Below, one piece after another: positions 24,818 through 32,156 of a stretch of DNA of 36,018 nt (positions within the stretch are counted from its first letter, which is position 1; every line of letters begins with the position of its first letter). The stretch spans positions 1 to 36,018 of the forward strand of contig CAKUEM010000016.1 of the NCBI GenBank assembly GCA_934646115.1, read 5' to 3'. The stretch comes from an uncultured Oscillospiraceae bacterium (GTDB lineage: Bacteria > Bacillota > Clostridia > Oscillospirales > JAAYXM01). The translations under genes were made by a program, and so were the position numbers. The notes under the pieces are model-generated. The model was given only the letters and a program-made list of their open reading frames with translations. It had not been told where the DNA came from and did no database searches.

Positions 24818-25306
24818 TTATTTCTTCTGTTCGGGAAGCGGCAGCGCCTCGACGCGCTGACTGCTCTCGGTCATGATCGTAACGAGGACGCTGTTTACTA
24901 CGTCGTCGAAGCTCAATTCGCCGACGAAATCATGCTCATTCAGCGTGAAGCTTCCGATCACGTCGCCCTCATAATTATAAAGCTTGTCCTGAAATGTATA
25001 CACGGCGGTGGAAATATCATTGTCGCGCCAGATCATGTTTGACGCAATAATATCCTTCACAAACTCGCCTTTTTTGGTATCAAACACGCTGTATGCGCTA
25101 TTTTTCGGGTTAATATGCGATTGCACGACCACATAGCTCCCGACCGTATCATAAAACATCGCGGCGTTGATCTCCGGCACGCGCTCGGTCATATCAAAGC
25201 GCTCGTTCCCGTAGGAAAACACCGTTCCTTCCACAGACATTTCCTTCATTCCGCCGCAGCCGGCAAGCAGCAGCAGCGCAAGCGAAAGCGCAAGCATTCT
25301 TTTCAT
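24818..25306 (-). CDS. Small lipoprotein, unknown function
   Basis: The product has 162 residues. The signal peptide MKRMLALSLALLLLAGCGG has a lipobox L-A-G-C with C17 lipidated. The mature part is short, mostly beta-strand in character (YSVFDTKKGEFV, YNYEGDVIGSFTL), and reads like a fragment of a beta-propeller or WD-type fold. I recognise no family. ATG 25306 follows GGGAGG. It has its own promoter and is divergent from the pseudouridine synthase gene. Confidence 0.75.
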   Translation of the reverse strand: MKRMLALSLALLLLAGCGGMKEMSVEGTVFSYGNERFDMTERVPEINAAMFYDTVGSYVVVQSHINPKNSAYSVFDTKKGEFVKDIIASNMIWRDNDISTAVYTFQDKLYNYEGDVIGSFTLNEHDFVGELSFDDVVNSVLVTIMTESSQRVEALPLPEQKK

Positions 25307-25335
25307 ACGTCCAGCCTCCCTCATACTCTGCTCTT

Positions 25336-25364
25336 AGTTTACACGAAATCCGCGCGCATTGCAA
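25336..25364 (-). promoter_or_regulatory. Promoter of the 162-residue lipoprotein gene
   Basis: On the minus strand TTGCAA and TAAACT are separated by 17 bp. Confidence 0.65.
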
Positions 25365-25375
25365 GCGAAAATTGC

Positions 25376-25404
25376 TTGCTTTTTCGCGCAAAATGAGAGA
25401 TAAT
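25376..25404 (+). promoter_or_regulatory. Promoter of the pseudouridine synthase gene
   Basis: TTGCTT and GATAAT are separated by 17 bp, about 27 bp before the ATG. It is back to back with the lipoprotein promoter. Confidence 0.65.
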
Positions 25405-25431
25405 AAAGCAAAACCAGGCAGGAGCGATGGC

Positions 25432-26403
25432 ATGAAAGAGCTGACGATCAAAGCAAACGACGCAGGGCAGCGGCTGGATAAATTTTTGCAGAAGGCCGTT
25501 CCGCGCCTGCCCGCGCCGCTGATGCAGAAATATATCCGAACAAAGCGCATCAAGCGCAACGGCAAGCGCACCACGCACGATACGCATCTGGCGGAGGGCG
25601 ACTGCATCGCGCTGTATATTAGCGACGAATTTTTTGACGCTGCGCCGCGCCGCGATGCGTTTACCGCGCTGACGCCCGCGCTGCGCATCGTGTATGAGGA
25701 CGAGCATGTGCTGCTGCTCGACAAGCGCCCCGGGCTTTCGGTCCATGAGGACGCGCACGGCGACCGCGACACGCTGATCGACCATGTGAAGGCATATTTA
25801 TACCAGTCGCACGCGTGGGACCCGGCGGCGGAGCACTCGTTTACCCCGGCGCTGTGCAACCGGATCGACCGGAACACCGGCGGCATCGTGATCGCGGCGA
25901 AAACCGCGCCCGCGCTGCGCATTTTAAACGAAAAAATCAAACGGCGCGAGCTTTCGAAATATTATGTTTGCATCGTGTCCGGCGCGCCGCGCCCCGCTTC
26001 CGGGCGGCTGCGCGGATATTTATGGAAGGACGCGAAGAAAAACCTCGTGTATGTGCGGCAAACGCCGTCGCCCGGGGCGAAGCCGGCGGAGACGCGATAT
26101 CGCACGCTCGCCGTGCGCGGCGACCTGTCGCTTTTGGAATGCGAGCTGATCACGGGGCGAACGCATCAGATCCGCGCGCAGATGGCCGCCGCGGGGCATC
26201 CCCTGCTGGGCGACGGGAAGTATGGCGATTATGCGCTCAACCGCAAGTATAAGCGGCAGATCCAGGCGCTGTATTCCTACCGCCTGACCTTTGATTTTCA
26301 AACGCCCGCGGGCGAGCTTTCTTATTTAAACGGCAAAACGTTTTCGGTTTCTGATATCGATTTTGTGCAGCGCTACTTCCCCGAATTTCGCATGCGCGGC
26401 TGA
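25432..26403 (+). CDS. RluA-family pseudouridine synthase (RluC/RluD-like)
   Basis: This 323-residue enzyme isomerises uridine in rRNA to pseudouridine. An S4 RNA-binding domain covers about residues 1-60 (AGQRLDKFLQKAV). The catalytic domain has the conserved R144-I-D146-R-N-T-G-G, with D146 as the catalytic aspartate, and the later GRTHQIRAQMAAAGHPLLGD motif. Both are intact. The start is ATG 25432, eight bases after AGGAG. Its 3' end overlaps the convergent bioY by 31 bp. The exact 23S target position cannot be assigned. Confidence 0.93.
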   Translation: MKELTIKANDAGQRLDKFLQKAVPRLPAPLMQKYIRTKRIKRNGKRTTHDTHLAEGDCIALYISDEFFDAAPRRDAFTALTPALRIVYEDEHVLLLDKRPGLSVHEDAHGDRDTLIDHVKAYLYQSHAWDPAAEHSFTPALCNRIDRNTGGIVIAAKTAPALRILNEKIKRRELSKYYVCIVSGAPRPASGRLRGYLWKDAKKNLVYVRQTPSPGAKPAETRYRTLAVRGDLSLLECELITGRTHQIRAQMAAAGHPLLGDGKYGDYALNRKYKRQIQALYSYRLTFDFQTPAGELSYLNGKTFSVSDIDFVQRYFPEFRMRG

Positions 26404-26906
26404 AGGCGGCGCGTGAGGGATGCGGCGAGCAGGAGCTTCACCGCGTCGCCCGGCAAAAACGGGAAAACGCAGCCGCACAGGCTGACCCAAAGCGGCGCGC
26501 GCGTGAGCAGCATGTACCACGCCGTTCCGATCAGATAGCACGCCGCAACGCCAACCGCCATTGCGCCGCAAAGCCCGAAAAATCGCTTGCCCCACCGGGT
26601 TGCAAGCCACCCGGTGCAGACCGCCGCGGCGATATAGCCAACCAGATAGCCCCCGGTTTTGCCAAGCAGAACGCCAATTCCGCCCTGCAGCCCGGTAAAT
26701 ACCGGCGCGCCCAGCGCGCCGAGCAGCACATAGGCGAGCATGGCAAGCCCGCCCAGCCGCGCGCCGAGCAGCGCGCCCGCGAGCAGAACGGCAAACAGCG
26801 CCAGATTGATCGGGATCACCGGCAGCGGGATCTGAATTTGCGAGCAGATGGCGCAAAGCGCAACGAACAGCGCCGCAAAGCAGCAGTTTTTTCTTGTAAT
26901 TTTCAT
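26373..26906 (-). CDS. bioY: Biotin transporter S-component BioY
   Basis: This 177-residue integral membrane protein binds biotin for ECF-type uptake. It has about six helices and the family motifs QIPLPVIPINLALFAVLLAG near the N-terminus and GGYLVGYI in the middle. No energising ECF ATPase genes are nearby, so it must use the shared ECF module. The start is uncertain: ATG 26906 is preferred, with an AAGGA about 12 bases upstream; ATG 26918 is too close to it. The frame is open 93 codons further up, but without an SD. The nearest strong promoter with a BirA-like operator is 375 bp upstream, so the leader would be unusually long. Confidence 0.92.
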   Translation of the reverse strand: MKITRKNCCFAALFVALCAICSQIQIPLPVIPINLALFAVLLAGALLGARLGGLAMLAYVLLGALGAPVFTGLQGGIGVLLGKTGGYLVGYIAAAVCTGWLATRWGKRFFGLCGAMAVGVAACYLIGTAWYMLLTRAPLWVSLCGCVFPFLPGDAVKLLLAASLTRRLQPRMRNSGK

Positions 26907-26971
26907 AATTATGACCATTCCTTTCCGCTGCGCTGCAAGGCACCAAAGGGAAATGAAACGCAGCATCTCAA

Positions 26972-27000
26972 TCGCATCGTAAAATTTGTTAGAATATACT
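26972..27000 (+). promoter_or_regulatory. Candidate promoter of the RNA at 27007
   Basis: TCGCAT and TATACT are separated by 17 bp. TCGCAT differs by one base from the TTGCAT -35 used elsewhere in the window. Confidence 0.5.
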
Positions 27001-27006
27001 TGAGGA

Positions 27007-27280
27007 AGCAGGCACACTACAGAGCGCGTGAAGGCGAGCAGGTCCTGCCCTTGCCGGACTGAATCATTATGTGTGCCGGACGCTCTTTCAAGCACCAATG
27101 AGCAGGGCTTTGCGCCCTGTAACCTTATCTCCTTTTGGCGAAATATATTGCCCCGCGCAGATGCATCAAGCGCCCGGGCGACCATGCGGCGGGTTCTCGC
27201 TCCGCGCAGGGTCGGCGCTTTTTGGCGCGCGGCGCTTTATTTCGCAAGCAATGTGAGAGCGCCGGCGGCGCTCCTTTTTT
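27007..27280 (+). ncRNA. Candidate structured non-coding RNA, unassigned class
   Basis: The segment has a promoter at its left end, no plausible reading frame, dense complementary arms and two intrinsic terminators. GGCACAC (27011-27017) pairs with GTGTGCC (27071-27077), and AGAGCG (27021-27026) pairs with CGCTCT (27081-27086); the interleaved order makes a pseudoknot. Inside it GGCGAG-CAG and CTG-CTTGCC form a hairpin, and CAGGGC/GCCCTG (27103-27119) form another. AAGCGCC/GGCGCTT (27168-27220) closes a branched stem followed by TTTTT, giving a first end near 27223; the second is near 27280. I could not match it to 6S, SRP, RNase P, tmRNA or a known riboswitch. It lies antisense to the presumed bioY leader. 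Confidence 0.45.
27257..27280 (+). terminator. Intrinsic terminator of the RNA candidate
   Basis: A perfect GAGCGCC/GGCGCTC stem with a GGC loop is followed by CTTTTTT. It abuts the -10 of the minus-strand bioY-side promoter. Confidence 0.85.
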
Positions 27281-27336
27281 ATTATATAGAAGAAAACGTA
27301 AATGTCAACCAATATTTTATTGTTGGTTGACATTTA
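27281..27336 (-). promoter_or_regulatory. Consensus promoter with a palindromic BirA-like operator over its -35
   Basis: On the minus strand TTGACA and TATAAT are separated by 16 bp. The -35 lies inside a perfect inverted repeat with 14-bp arms (TAAATGTCAACCAA and TTGGTTGACATTTA, 27299-27336, 10-bp centre). Its core TGTCAACC-N14-GGTTGACA has the layout of BirA operators (TGTnAACC-N14/16-GGTTnACA). Together with bioY as the next gene this suggests biotin-dependent repression by BirA. Confidence 0.72.
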
Positions 27337-27421
27337 TATTTGTTTGCGGCACGGGATGAAAAATAGCCTCTGACGGAACAGAAGGGGCAAAATGCGCGGC
27401 GGTTTGCATGGCGGCGCAAAC

Positions 27422-27455
27422 AAAAAACAGGCTCGGCTGTGTCCGAACCTGTTTT
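27422..27455 (-). terminator. Intrinsic terminator of the beta-propeller gene
   Basis: On the minus strand AAAACAGG-TTCGG and CCGAG-CCTGTTTT pair around ACACAG and run into TTTTTTG. Confidence 0.85.
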
Positions 27456-27486
27456 CCGATGCAATTTGATGTAAAATGGGGCGCTT

Positions 27487-29412
27487 TTACCGGTTTATAT
27501 ACTCCGCCAGCACATGGTCCAGCAGGTGTATTTCATGCGTGGCGGCGAGCAGGATCGAATCACCGCTCGGATGCACGCTATACACATCGTTGAGCGGGGC
27601 AAGACGCGCCTCTAAGCACTCCGCGCCATTGCAGTCAAGCCGCCAAAGCGACAAATATCCCCCGCGCGAGAGCAAAAACAGCCCCGGATACTCCGTGCCG
27701 CACACCATGTCATAGCCCTGCGGCAGCGCGTAATCCAAAAGCGCATCCTGCGCAAGCGAATAGCGCATCCAGCGCGTCTCCGCCCCGCGCAGCATGACCA
27801 AAAACGAATCTTCATCGATCGCGCCGAAGAGCTGCGACCAGGCGCAGCCGACCTCGGTTTCTGTTTTATGCGTCACGGAAAGCGTGTCCGGGCAGATGCG
27901 GACGATCGCGCAGCGGTCGGTTTTGGGCAGCAGACAGTCGCTGTCCGCCGCGGTCGTCGTTGAGCCGAGCAAAAATCCATCGCACATGCAAAGCGCGGTC
28001 AGCTCTTGCAGCGGAACCGGGTCGTCGCGGTAAAACGCCTCGCCCGTCGCCGCGTTATAGCGCGTCAGCTCGCAGCCATACTCGCCATACGGGTGATTGC
28101 AGGAATAATACAGGCAGTTCTCGTCCTGCGCATGCGCAAACGGGCGCATCGAATGCCGCGGCATCGCAACGATACGCGGATTCTCCGGATAATTCAGCCG
28201 CGCCGCGGGGTCAAACTCGGTTAAAACGCCCTCGGTATACGTTGCCATATACACCTTGCCGCGCAAATTCCAAACGCGCAGCACCTCGCCCGTGTTGGGC
28301 GCGGCACGACCCGCGTCAAAGCCCTCGCCGGTTTCCGCGTCGATCAGCCAAAACCGCTGCGTGATATAGGGCGTGCCCAAAATCATCGTTTCATTCACGC
28401 GCAGCAGACAATCGAGCCTGCCCTGCGCATCGGCGTTGAGCGTGCGCGTCATGCGCAGCGCCCCGGTCGCCGCGTCGAATTGATAAAGCATGCCATACAT
28501 ATTAACAACAAGGATCTCGCCCCGCTCGGTCAGCGCGGCGCAGCCCTCGCTCAGATCAGGAACCGTGCAAAGCGTGCTCACCTTCCCGGTATTCATGTCC
28601 CAGGCGAGGATCTCGCCCGCAGATTCTTCCGGCGTCATGCCATAGGCGATGTCGCCGTTTCTGCCAAACCAGCATGCCTCACGCTCCGGCATGCGCTCTT
28701 TTTTAATCGAATAATTCGCCGTATCCAGCCAGCCGGTATAGGGAATATACACGCGCCCCGCCTCGTCATGGATCACTTTATAGCAGTTTGCGCGCTCATC
28801 GATCTCGCAGCGCTCGGTCAGCGTTTCGCGCGCCGGGTCCCACTGGCAGAGGCAGCTTTTGCCCGAAAACATGCGGATCGTATACGTTTTCCCGTCCGGA
28901 TTTGGGAATCCGCCGCGCAGATACGTTGCATTCGTGAAATCCTCATAAATTTTAACGGTTTTTTGCGTGCGGGTATCGAACGACAGCGCGCACACGCGCT
29001 CATACTGGCAGGAAACGGCAAGAAACTTCCCGCTCGGCGCGTCATACTGCGTCCCGGTAAACACCAGACCCGGCCGCGCGCCGCTATCAAAAAATTCATA
29101 CTCGCCGGTAGACAGCGTAAGCCGCACGGGGTGCGCGATCTGCGTGATGAGCCATATCGTATCCTCGTCTGTCATTGCGGTGCTGTATGCGCCGCAGCCG
29201 GTATAATAGCCCTCGCCCTTCGGGCAATGATAGATGCGGCTGTTGCCGTTGGTATCGACCATGGCGTTGATGCAGCCGACGTTGGCGTTCCATGTGCTGA
29301 TAAAAAAGCGCTCCGCCCCGGTGTCCGGGTCGCGCCCGATGGGGGTCAGTGGCGTGTTGACAAAGGGGTCGCGCGTGGCGGGGATAGAAAATGTGCGCAT
29401 GGGTTTCATCAT
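27487..29412 (-). CDS. Large beta-propeller-like protein, unknown function
   Basis: The product has 641 residues, no signal peptide and no membrane helix, so it is cytoplasmic. Throughout it repeats short strand-turn patterns such as LTRYNAATGEAFY, ILAWDMNTGKVSTL, LYQFDAATGALRM and FWLIDAETGEGFD, each of the x-D/N-x-x-T-G-x type seen in PQQ/WD-like or LVIVD propellers. About 10 to 12 such units can be counted, enough for one or two propellers. Many tryptophans and cysteines are present. ATG 29412 follows GAGGTG. It stands alone between its own promoter and terminator. I do not recognise a named family and infer only a ligand-binding or sensor role. Confidence 0.75.
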   Translation of the reverse strand: MMKPMRTFSIPATRDPFVNTPLTPIGRDPDTGAERFFISTWNANVGCINAMVDTNGNSRIYHCPKGEGYYTGCGAYSTAMTDEDTIWLITQIAHPVRLTLSTGEYEFFDSGARPGLVFTGTQYDAPSGKFLAVSCQYERVCALSFDTRTQKTVKIYEDFTNATYLRGGFPNPDGKTYTIRMFSGKSCLCQWDPARETLTERCEIDERANCYKVIHDEAGRVYIPYTGWLDTANYSIKKERMPEREACWFGRNGDIAYGMTPEESAGEILAWDMNTGKVSTLCTVPDLSEGCAALTERGEILVVNMYGMLYQFDAATGALRMTRTLNADAQGRLDCLLRVNETMILGTPYITQRFWLIDAETGEGFDAGRAAPNTGEVLRVWNLRGKVYMATYTEGVLTEFDPAARLNYPENPRIVAMPRHSMRPFAHAQDENCLYYSCNHPYGEYGCELTRYNAATGEAFYRDDPVPLQELTALCMCDGFLLGSTTTAADSDCLLPKTDRCAIVRICPDTLSVTHKTETEVGCAWSQLFGAIDEDSFLVMLRGAETRWMRYSLAQDALLDYALPQGYDMVCGTEYPGLFLLSRGGYLSLWRLDCNGAECLEARLAPLNDVYSVHPSGDSILLAATHEIHLLDHVLAEYINR

Positions 29413-29546
29413 TTCGTCACCTCAAAATCGGCGCGGCGCGGGAACGCTGCGTCTTTCTTTTTCCGGCGTTTGCGCGCCGTTTTTTTGCCGTCGGTTCGGT
29501 TTCCGCATGGCGGCGTTCGCGTGCGGTCCGCCCGCAATTTGCCGCT

Positions 29547-29575
29547 ATTGTAGCATAAAGCTTATAAAAACGCAA
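29547..29575 (-). promoter_or_regulatory. Promoter of the beta-propeller gene (extended -10)
   Basis: On the minus strand TTGCGT and TACAAT are separated by 17 bp, with TGC directly before TACAAT. The leader is about 130 nt and holds no SD-preceded reading frame. Confidence 0.75.
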
Positions 29576-29626
29576 TATTTTTCTGCATGATATAGAAAAA
29601 AACACAAATTTTTTTCGCGCGCAAAA

Positions 29627-29652
29627 GAACACCGGTTTTCACGCCGGTGCTC
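29627..29652. terminator. Hairpin terminator, T tracts on both strands
   Basis: CACCGG and CCGGTG arms (extended by GAA/CTC partial pairing) enclose TTTTCACG. The plus strand continues TCTGCTTTTTT, the minus strand TTCTTTTGC. It probably ends the minus-strand remnant at 29736 and marks the left edge of the phage-derived block. Confidence 0.65.
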
Positions 29653-29735
29653 TGCTTTTTTATCTCATTGCCGCTTTCGTCGGAAAGGAGCGCCTCCAGC
29701 GCGGCGATCGTTTTTTCTTTGCTCCGCGCCCTTTT

Positions 29736-29943
29736 TCAAACGCCGGACAGATCGTCCCAAAACGCGCCGACGATATTTTGCTCGTCAAACGCAAAGGTGC
29801 AATACGGCGGCTTGGTGTTGATCATCATCACGCCGACGTTCTCTTTGGCAAGAACGATGATATTTTGAATCGGCGTATCCGCTCAAGATCACCTCATAAT
29901 TTTCATGCTTTTCAAGCAGCGAAATGATATGGCGTCTATCAAA
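29736..29943 (-). pseudogene. Frameshifted remnant of an unidentified gene
   Basis: Reading minus, one frame gives RRHIISLLEKHENYEVILS and another, shifted in the run just after it, gives IQNIIVLAKENVGVMMINTK, then PPYCTFAFDEQNIVGAFWDD to a TGA at 29736. The two halves read as one protein fragment broken by a frameshift. There is no start codon with an SD, and an in-frame stop lies just upstream. The intact half looks like the end of a 100-200 residue protein. I do not recognise the family. Confidence 0.5.
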
Positions 29944-29994
29944 TCAATAAAAAAATACGCCAGAGAAAATAAGCCGAAATCATTGCCTTTTGAT

Positions 29995-30053
29995 GAAAAA
30001 AGGGGCGGCGGCAGAGCCGTTCGATTTAGCGGCGAGGCGCATGCCCACTGCCG
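29995..30053 (-). terminator. Possible terminator after the amidase gene
   Basis: On the minus strand CGGCAG and CTGCCG arms 30 nt apart, with smaller inner pairings, are followed by CCGCCCCTTTTTT. The stem is broken, so confidence is low. Confidence 0.35.
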
Positions 30054-30056
30054 TTT

Positions 30057-30788
30057 TCATTTTTTCGCAGCCAGCGCTCGCGCAATGATCACCGCGACCT
30101 CTGCGCGGGTAACGGGCTTGTCCGGTTGAAACGTCCCGTCCGGATAGCCGCCGAGAATGCCGAGCTTTGCAAGCTGCTCGATCTGCGCCTGCGCCCAATG
30201 CCCGGTTGTGTCTTTAAACCCTGTCATGGTGGATGCCTCCTTCTTTTTGAGTTGATACCCCTCCGCAATGCCGTCCGCGACCGCCTGTGCGATCTGCTGC
30301 TTTTGCGCCGTGTACACCGCCATATCGTCCGCATCGTCCATGAAGCACACCTCAAGCAGCGCGGCAGACACGCCCTGCGCCTTCGCGCGTAGAATCACTG
30401 CCAGCTTTTCACGCTTCACCCCGCGATTAGTAAGTCCCAGCGCCGCGATACGGCGCACAATCGCTTGCTCCGCCGTGGTGATGCGCTCGGTCGGCGTGAC
30501 GTAAATTTCCGTTCCGGTCGTTTTTCCGTTGCCCGGATCCTCGCGGCAGGCGTTAAAATGCACCTCAAGCACATAGTCAAACCGCTTAAAAGGATAGGCA
30601 TAGCCGAGCGCGATCAGGTCATGATACGCGCTGCGGGAGGGGTCATAAATATCCACCTCGCACGCATAATGATGAAGCGCGTTTTTAATTTTTGGCACAA
30701 GCTCGCGCGCAAGATCAGCCTCCCGCCGCCCGAACGCACATGCTCCGTTATCCATCCCGCCATGTCCGGCGATCAGTAATATTTTCAT
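30057..30788 (-). CDS. N-acetylmuramoyl-L-alanine amidase (Amidase_3) with one SLH domain, phage endolysin type
   Basis: The product has 243 residues. The amidase_3 domain (about 1-180) cuts the bond between muramic acid and the peptide stem; its zinc and catalytic residues H9 (AGHGG), E24, H77 (EVHFNA) and E146 (LEVCF) are all present. A single S-layer-homology domain (about 190-240, FKDTTGHWAQ ... VTRAEVAVIIARAL) serves as wall-binding module. No signal peptide is present, so export would depend on the holin encoded upstream. It is the last gene of the phage-derived cassette. SD and ATG 30788 overlap a GGGGGAAAGC stretch. Confidence 0.92.
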   Translation of the reverse strand: MKILLIAGHGGMDNGACAFGRREADLARELVPKIKNALHHYACEVDIYDPSRSAYHDLIALGYAYPFKRFDYVLEVHFNACREDPGNGKTTGTEIYVTPTERITTAEQAIVRRIAALGLTNRGVKREKLAVILRAKAQGVSAALLEVCFMDDADDMAVYTAQKQQIAQAVADGIAEGYQLKKKEASTMTGFKDTTGHWAQAQIEQLAKLGILGGYPDGTFQPDKPVTRAEVAVIIARALAAKK

Positions 30789-30799
30789 GCTTTCCCCCT

Positions 30800-31072
30800 C
30801 TATCCCAGCCCGATTTTCGCCGCCAAAAACGCTAATATAATCGCAATGCCAGCGTTAATGATCGTATTTACGATCGCGTCTGCGCGGCGCTGGGGCTTCT
30901 CTTTAAGCTGCTTTAAATCTGATTTGATTTCGATCATATCCGCTTTGATCGCGTCGAGCGTGGTGGAGATCACGGCAAAATTCGTGTTGCCGTCCGCAAG
31001 GCGATGCTCGTGCGATGTGACGATTTTTTGCAATTCACGCACCGCATCGCATGGGCATTTTTCATCGTTCAT
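30800..31072 (-). CDS. XhlA-like phage lysis-associated membrane protein
   Basis: The product has 90 residues: a charged helical N-terminal part with coiled-coil character (VISTTLDAIKADMIEIKSDLK) and one C-terminal membrane helix (about 68-88, TIINAGIAIILAFLAAK). This layout is that of XhlA-type proteins, which act with a holin and an endolysin in phage lysis modules. The N-terminal CPCD cysteines are unusual. The start is ATG 31072 after AGGAGGTG; the frame opens at 31147 inside the preceding gene. It lies 11 bp before the amidase gene. Confidence 0.7.
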   Translation of the reverse strand: MNDEKCPCDAVRELQKIVTSHEHRLADGNTNFAVISTTLDAIKADMIEIKSDLKQLKEKPQRRADAIVNTIINAGIAIILAFLAAKIGLG

Positions 31073-31082
31073 ACCGCACCTC

Positions 31083-31853
31083 CTAACGCAGATACAAGCC
31101 GCATACCCAGCCGCGATCTGTGCGATACCATCCCGCGCGGGATTCATAGACCGTTACCCGCTGCCCATTGCTGTACGTGCCTAATACCTTAGATGTGTTA
31201 ATTCCAAGCGCATTCGGCGCGCCCTGCCGGATGTTGAGCGCCGTGCGAACAGATACAATCTTCGTCCTGCTGTCGCGCTTACACCAGATTGCAATATAAT
31301 TATGTACGATGCGGCTTGATTTGATCTGCTTTCCCGCGAAGTCGCATTGCGCGCTGCCGCCACCGTCTAAATTGATCGCGTCCACGCAGCCGAGGCGGCG
31401 CATTTCGGCGGTCAGGTCGCGCAGCGTCAGCGCATTCGCGCCGTCTGAGCAGCACAGCAGCACAACCGCGTGCGTGCCGTAGCCGATGGCAGAGCGCCCG
31501 CGCCGTCCCTCCAATCCCGCCGGAACAGCCGTCCAAGCCTTTTCGCCGGATTTGAGCAAACACGGATAGCCGGAAACATGTTCAGGATATTTCACCTGAT
31601 TTTCATAGCTGAGCGCCGCGTGCGCGCCCAAAAACGACATGCCAAGCATACCCGAAGCGTTTGAATATGTTTTCCCGTTCGCAACCAGCCGATTGACCGG
31701 ACGGAAGGTTTTCATATTGAACAGCCCGGCGTTGATCAGATAATCGCAGCCGAGATCGCGCTTGATCTTCGCCATGCTTTTACGCCCGGAATTGACATGA
31801 ATTTTGATTTTCGCAATTTGGGAAAATGGAATTGCAGCCGTCAACTTACTCAT
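31083..31853 (-). CDS. Phosphodiester glycosidase (NAGPA-type) domain protein with C-terminal SH3-like domain
   Basis: The product has 256 residues. The main domain (about 25-195) has the NAGPA hallmarks LINAGLFNMKTFRPV near the start and the catalytic-region motif INLDGGGSAQCDF near residue 175. Enzymes of this fold remove sugars linked through phosphodiesters, and some phage versions cut wall polymers. The C-terminal 50 residues (KVLGTYSNGQRVTVYESRAG, then WYRTDRGWVCGLYL) form a bacterial SH3-type wall-binding domain. ATG 31853 follows GGGAGG and overlaps the holin stop. Placed inside a lysis cassette, it probably helps degrade the wall or its teichoic-like polymers; the substrate is an inference. 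Confidence 0.85.
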   Translation of the reverse strand: MSKLTAAIPFSQIAKIKIHVNSGRKSMAKIKRDLGCDYLINAGLFNMKTFRPVNRLVANGKTYSNASGMLGMSFLGAHAALSYENQVKYPEHVSGYPCLLKSGEKAWTAVPAGLEGRRGRSAIGYGTHAVVLLCCSDGANALTLRDLTAEMRRLGCVDAINLDGGGSAQCDFAGKQIKSSRIVHNYIAIWCKRDSRTKIVSVRTALNIRQGAPNALGINTSKVLGTYSNGQRVTVYESRAGWYRTDRGWVCGLYLR

Positions 31854-32151
31854 CCGTCTTGCCTCCCTGCTTAATGAGCTGGTTGACATACACGCTCGCG
31901 CCCGCGCACAAAATGCCCTGCGTGACCGCGGCAAACACCGCCATCAGCGCGTCCCTGTAGCCCGAAAACGCGGTCGTTGCCGCAACCCACACCGCCGCGA
32001 GCGAAACGCCCGCAAGCCCAAGCAGCATCGGGATTTTTTTATCTGCAATGCTTTCCGTTCGTTTCAGCCCGCACCCGATGAAGTACAAAACCGGAATCAA
32101 AACCAGCAGCTCCGGGCGGATAAAGCTTTTTAATTGCTCTAAAAATTCCAT
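31846..32151 (-). CDS. Phage holin family protein
   Basis: The product has 101 residues with three hydrophobic helices (about 16-31, 44-62 and 71-92), a short N-terminus and a basic/acidic tail (QGGKTDE). The LLVLIPVLYFIGCGLKRT start followed by IADKKIPMLLGLAGVSLAAV is typical of the Firmicute phage holins of the Phage_holin_5 type. Holins open the membrane for the endolysin. The start is ATG 32151, seven bases after GGGGGT. It lies 5 bp after the tail-fibre gene and overlaps the next gene by 8 bp. Confidence 0.82.
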   Translation of the reverse strand: MEFLEQLKSFIRPELLVLIPVLYFIGCGLKRTESIADKKIPMLLGLAGVSLAAVWVAATTAFSGYRDALMAVFAAVTQGILCAGASVYVNQLIKQGGKTDE

Positions 32152-32156
32152 ATTAT

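Noticed and set aside
27007..27130. Assignment of the RNA candidate as SRP, 6S or c-di-GMP-I RNA
   Set aside because: GAGGAAGCAGGC and GGGCGCAAAGCCC only look similar to short parts of those RNAs; the required surrounding stems and loops are missing.
26907..27185. N-terminal extension of bioY by 93 codons
   Set aside because: The frame is open, but the extra residues are not hydrophobic, lack an SD and do not resemble BioY N-termini.
29417..29540. A short basic frame in the leader of the beta-propeller gene
   Set aside because: No SD precedes it, and its composition is that of GC-rich non-coding leader.
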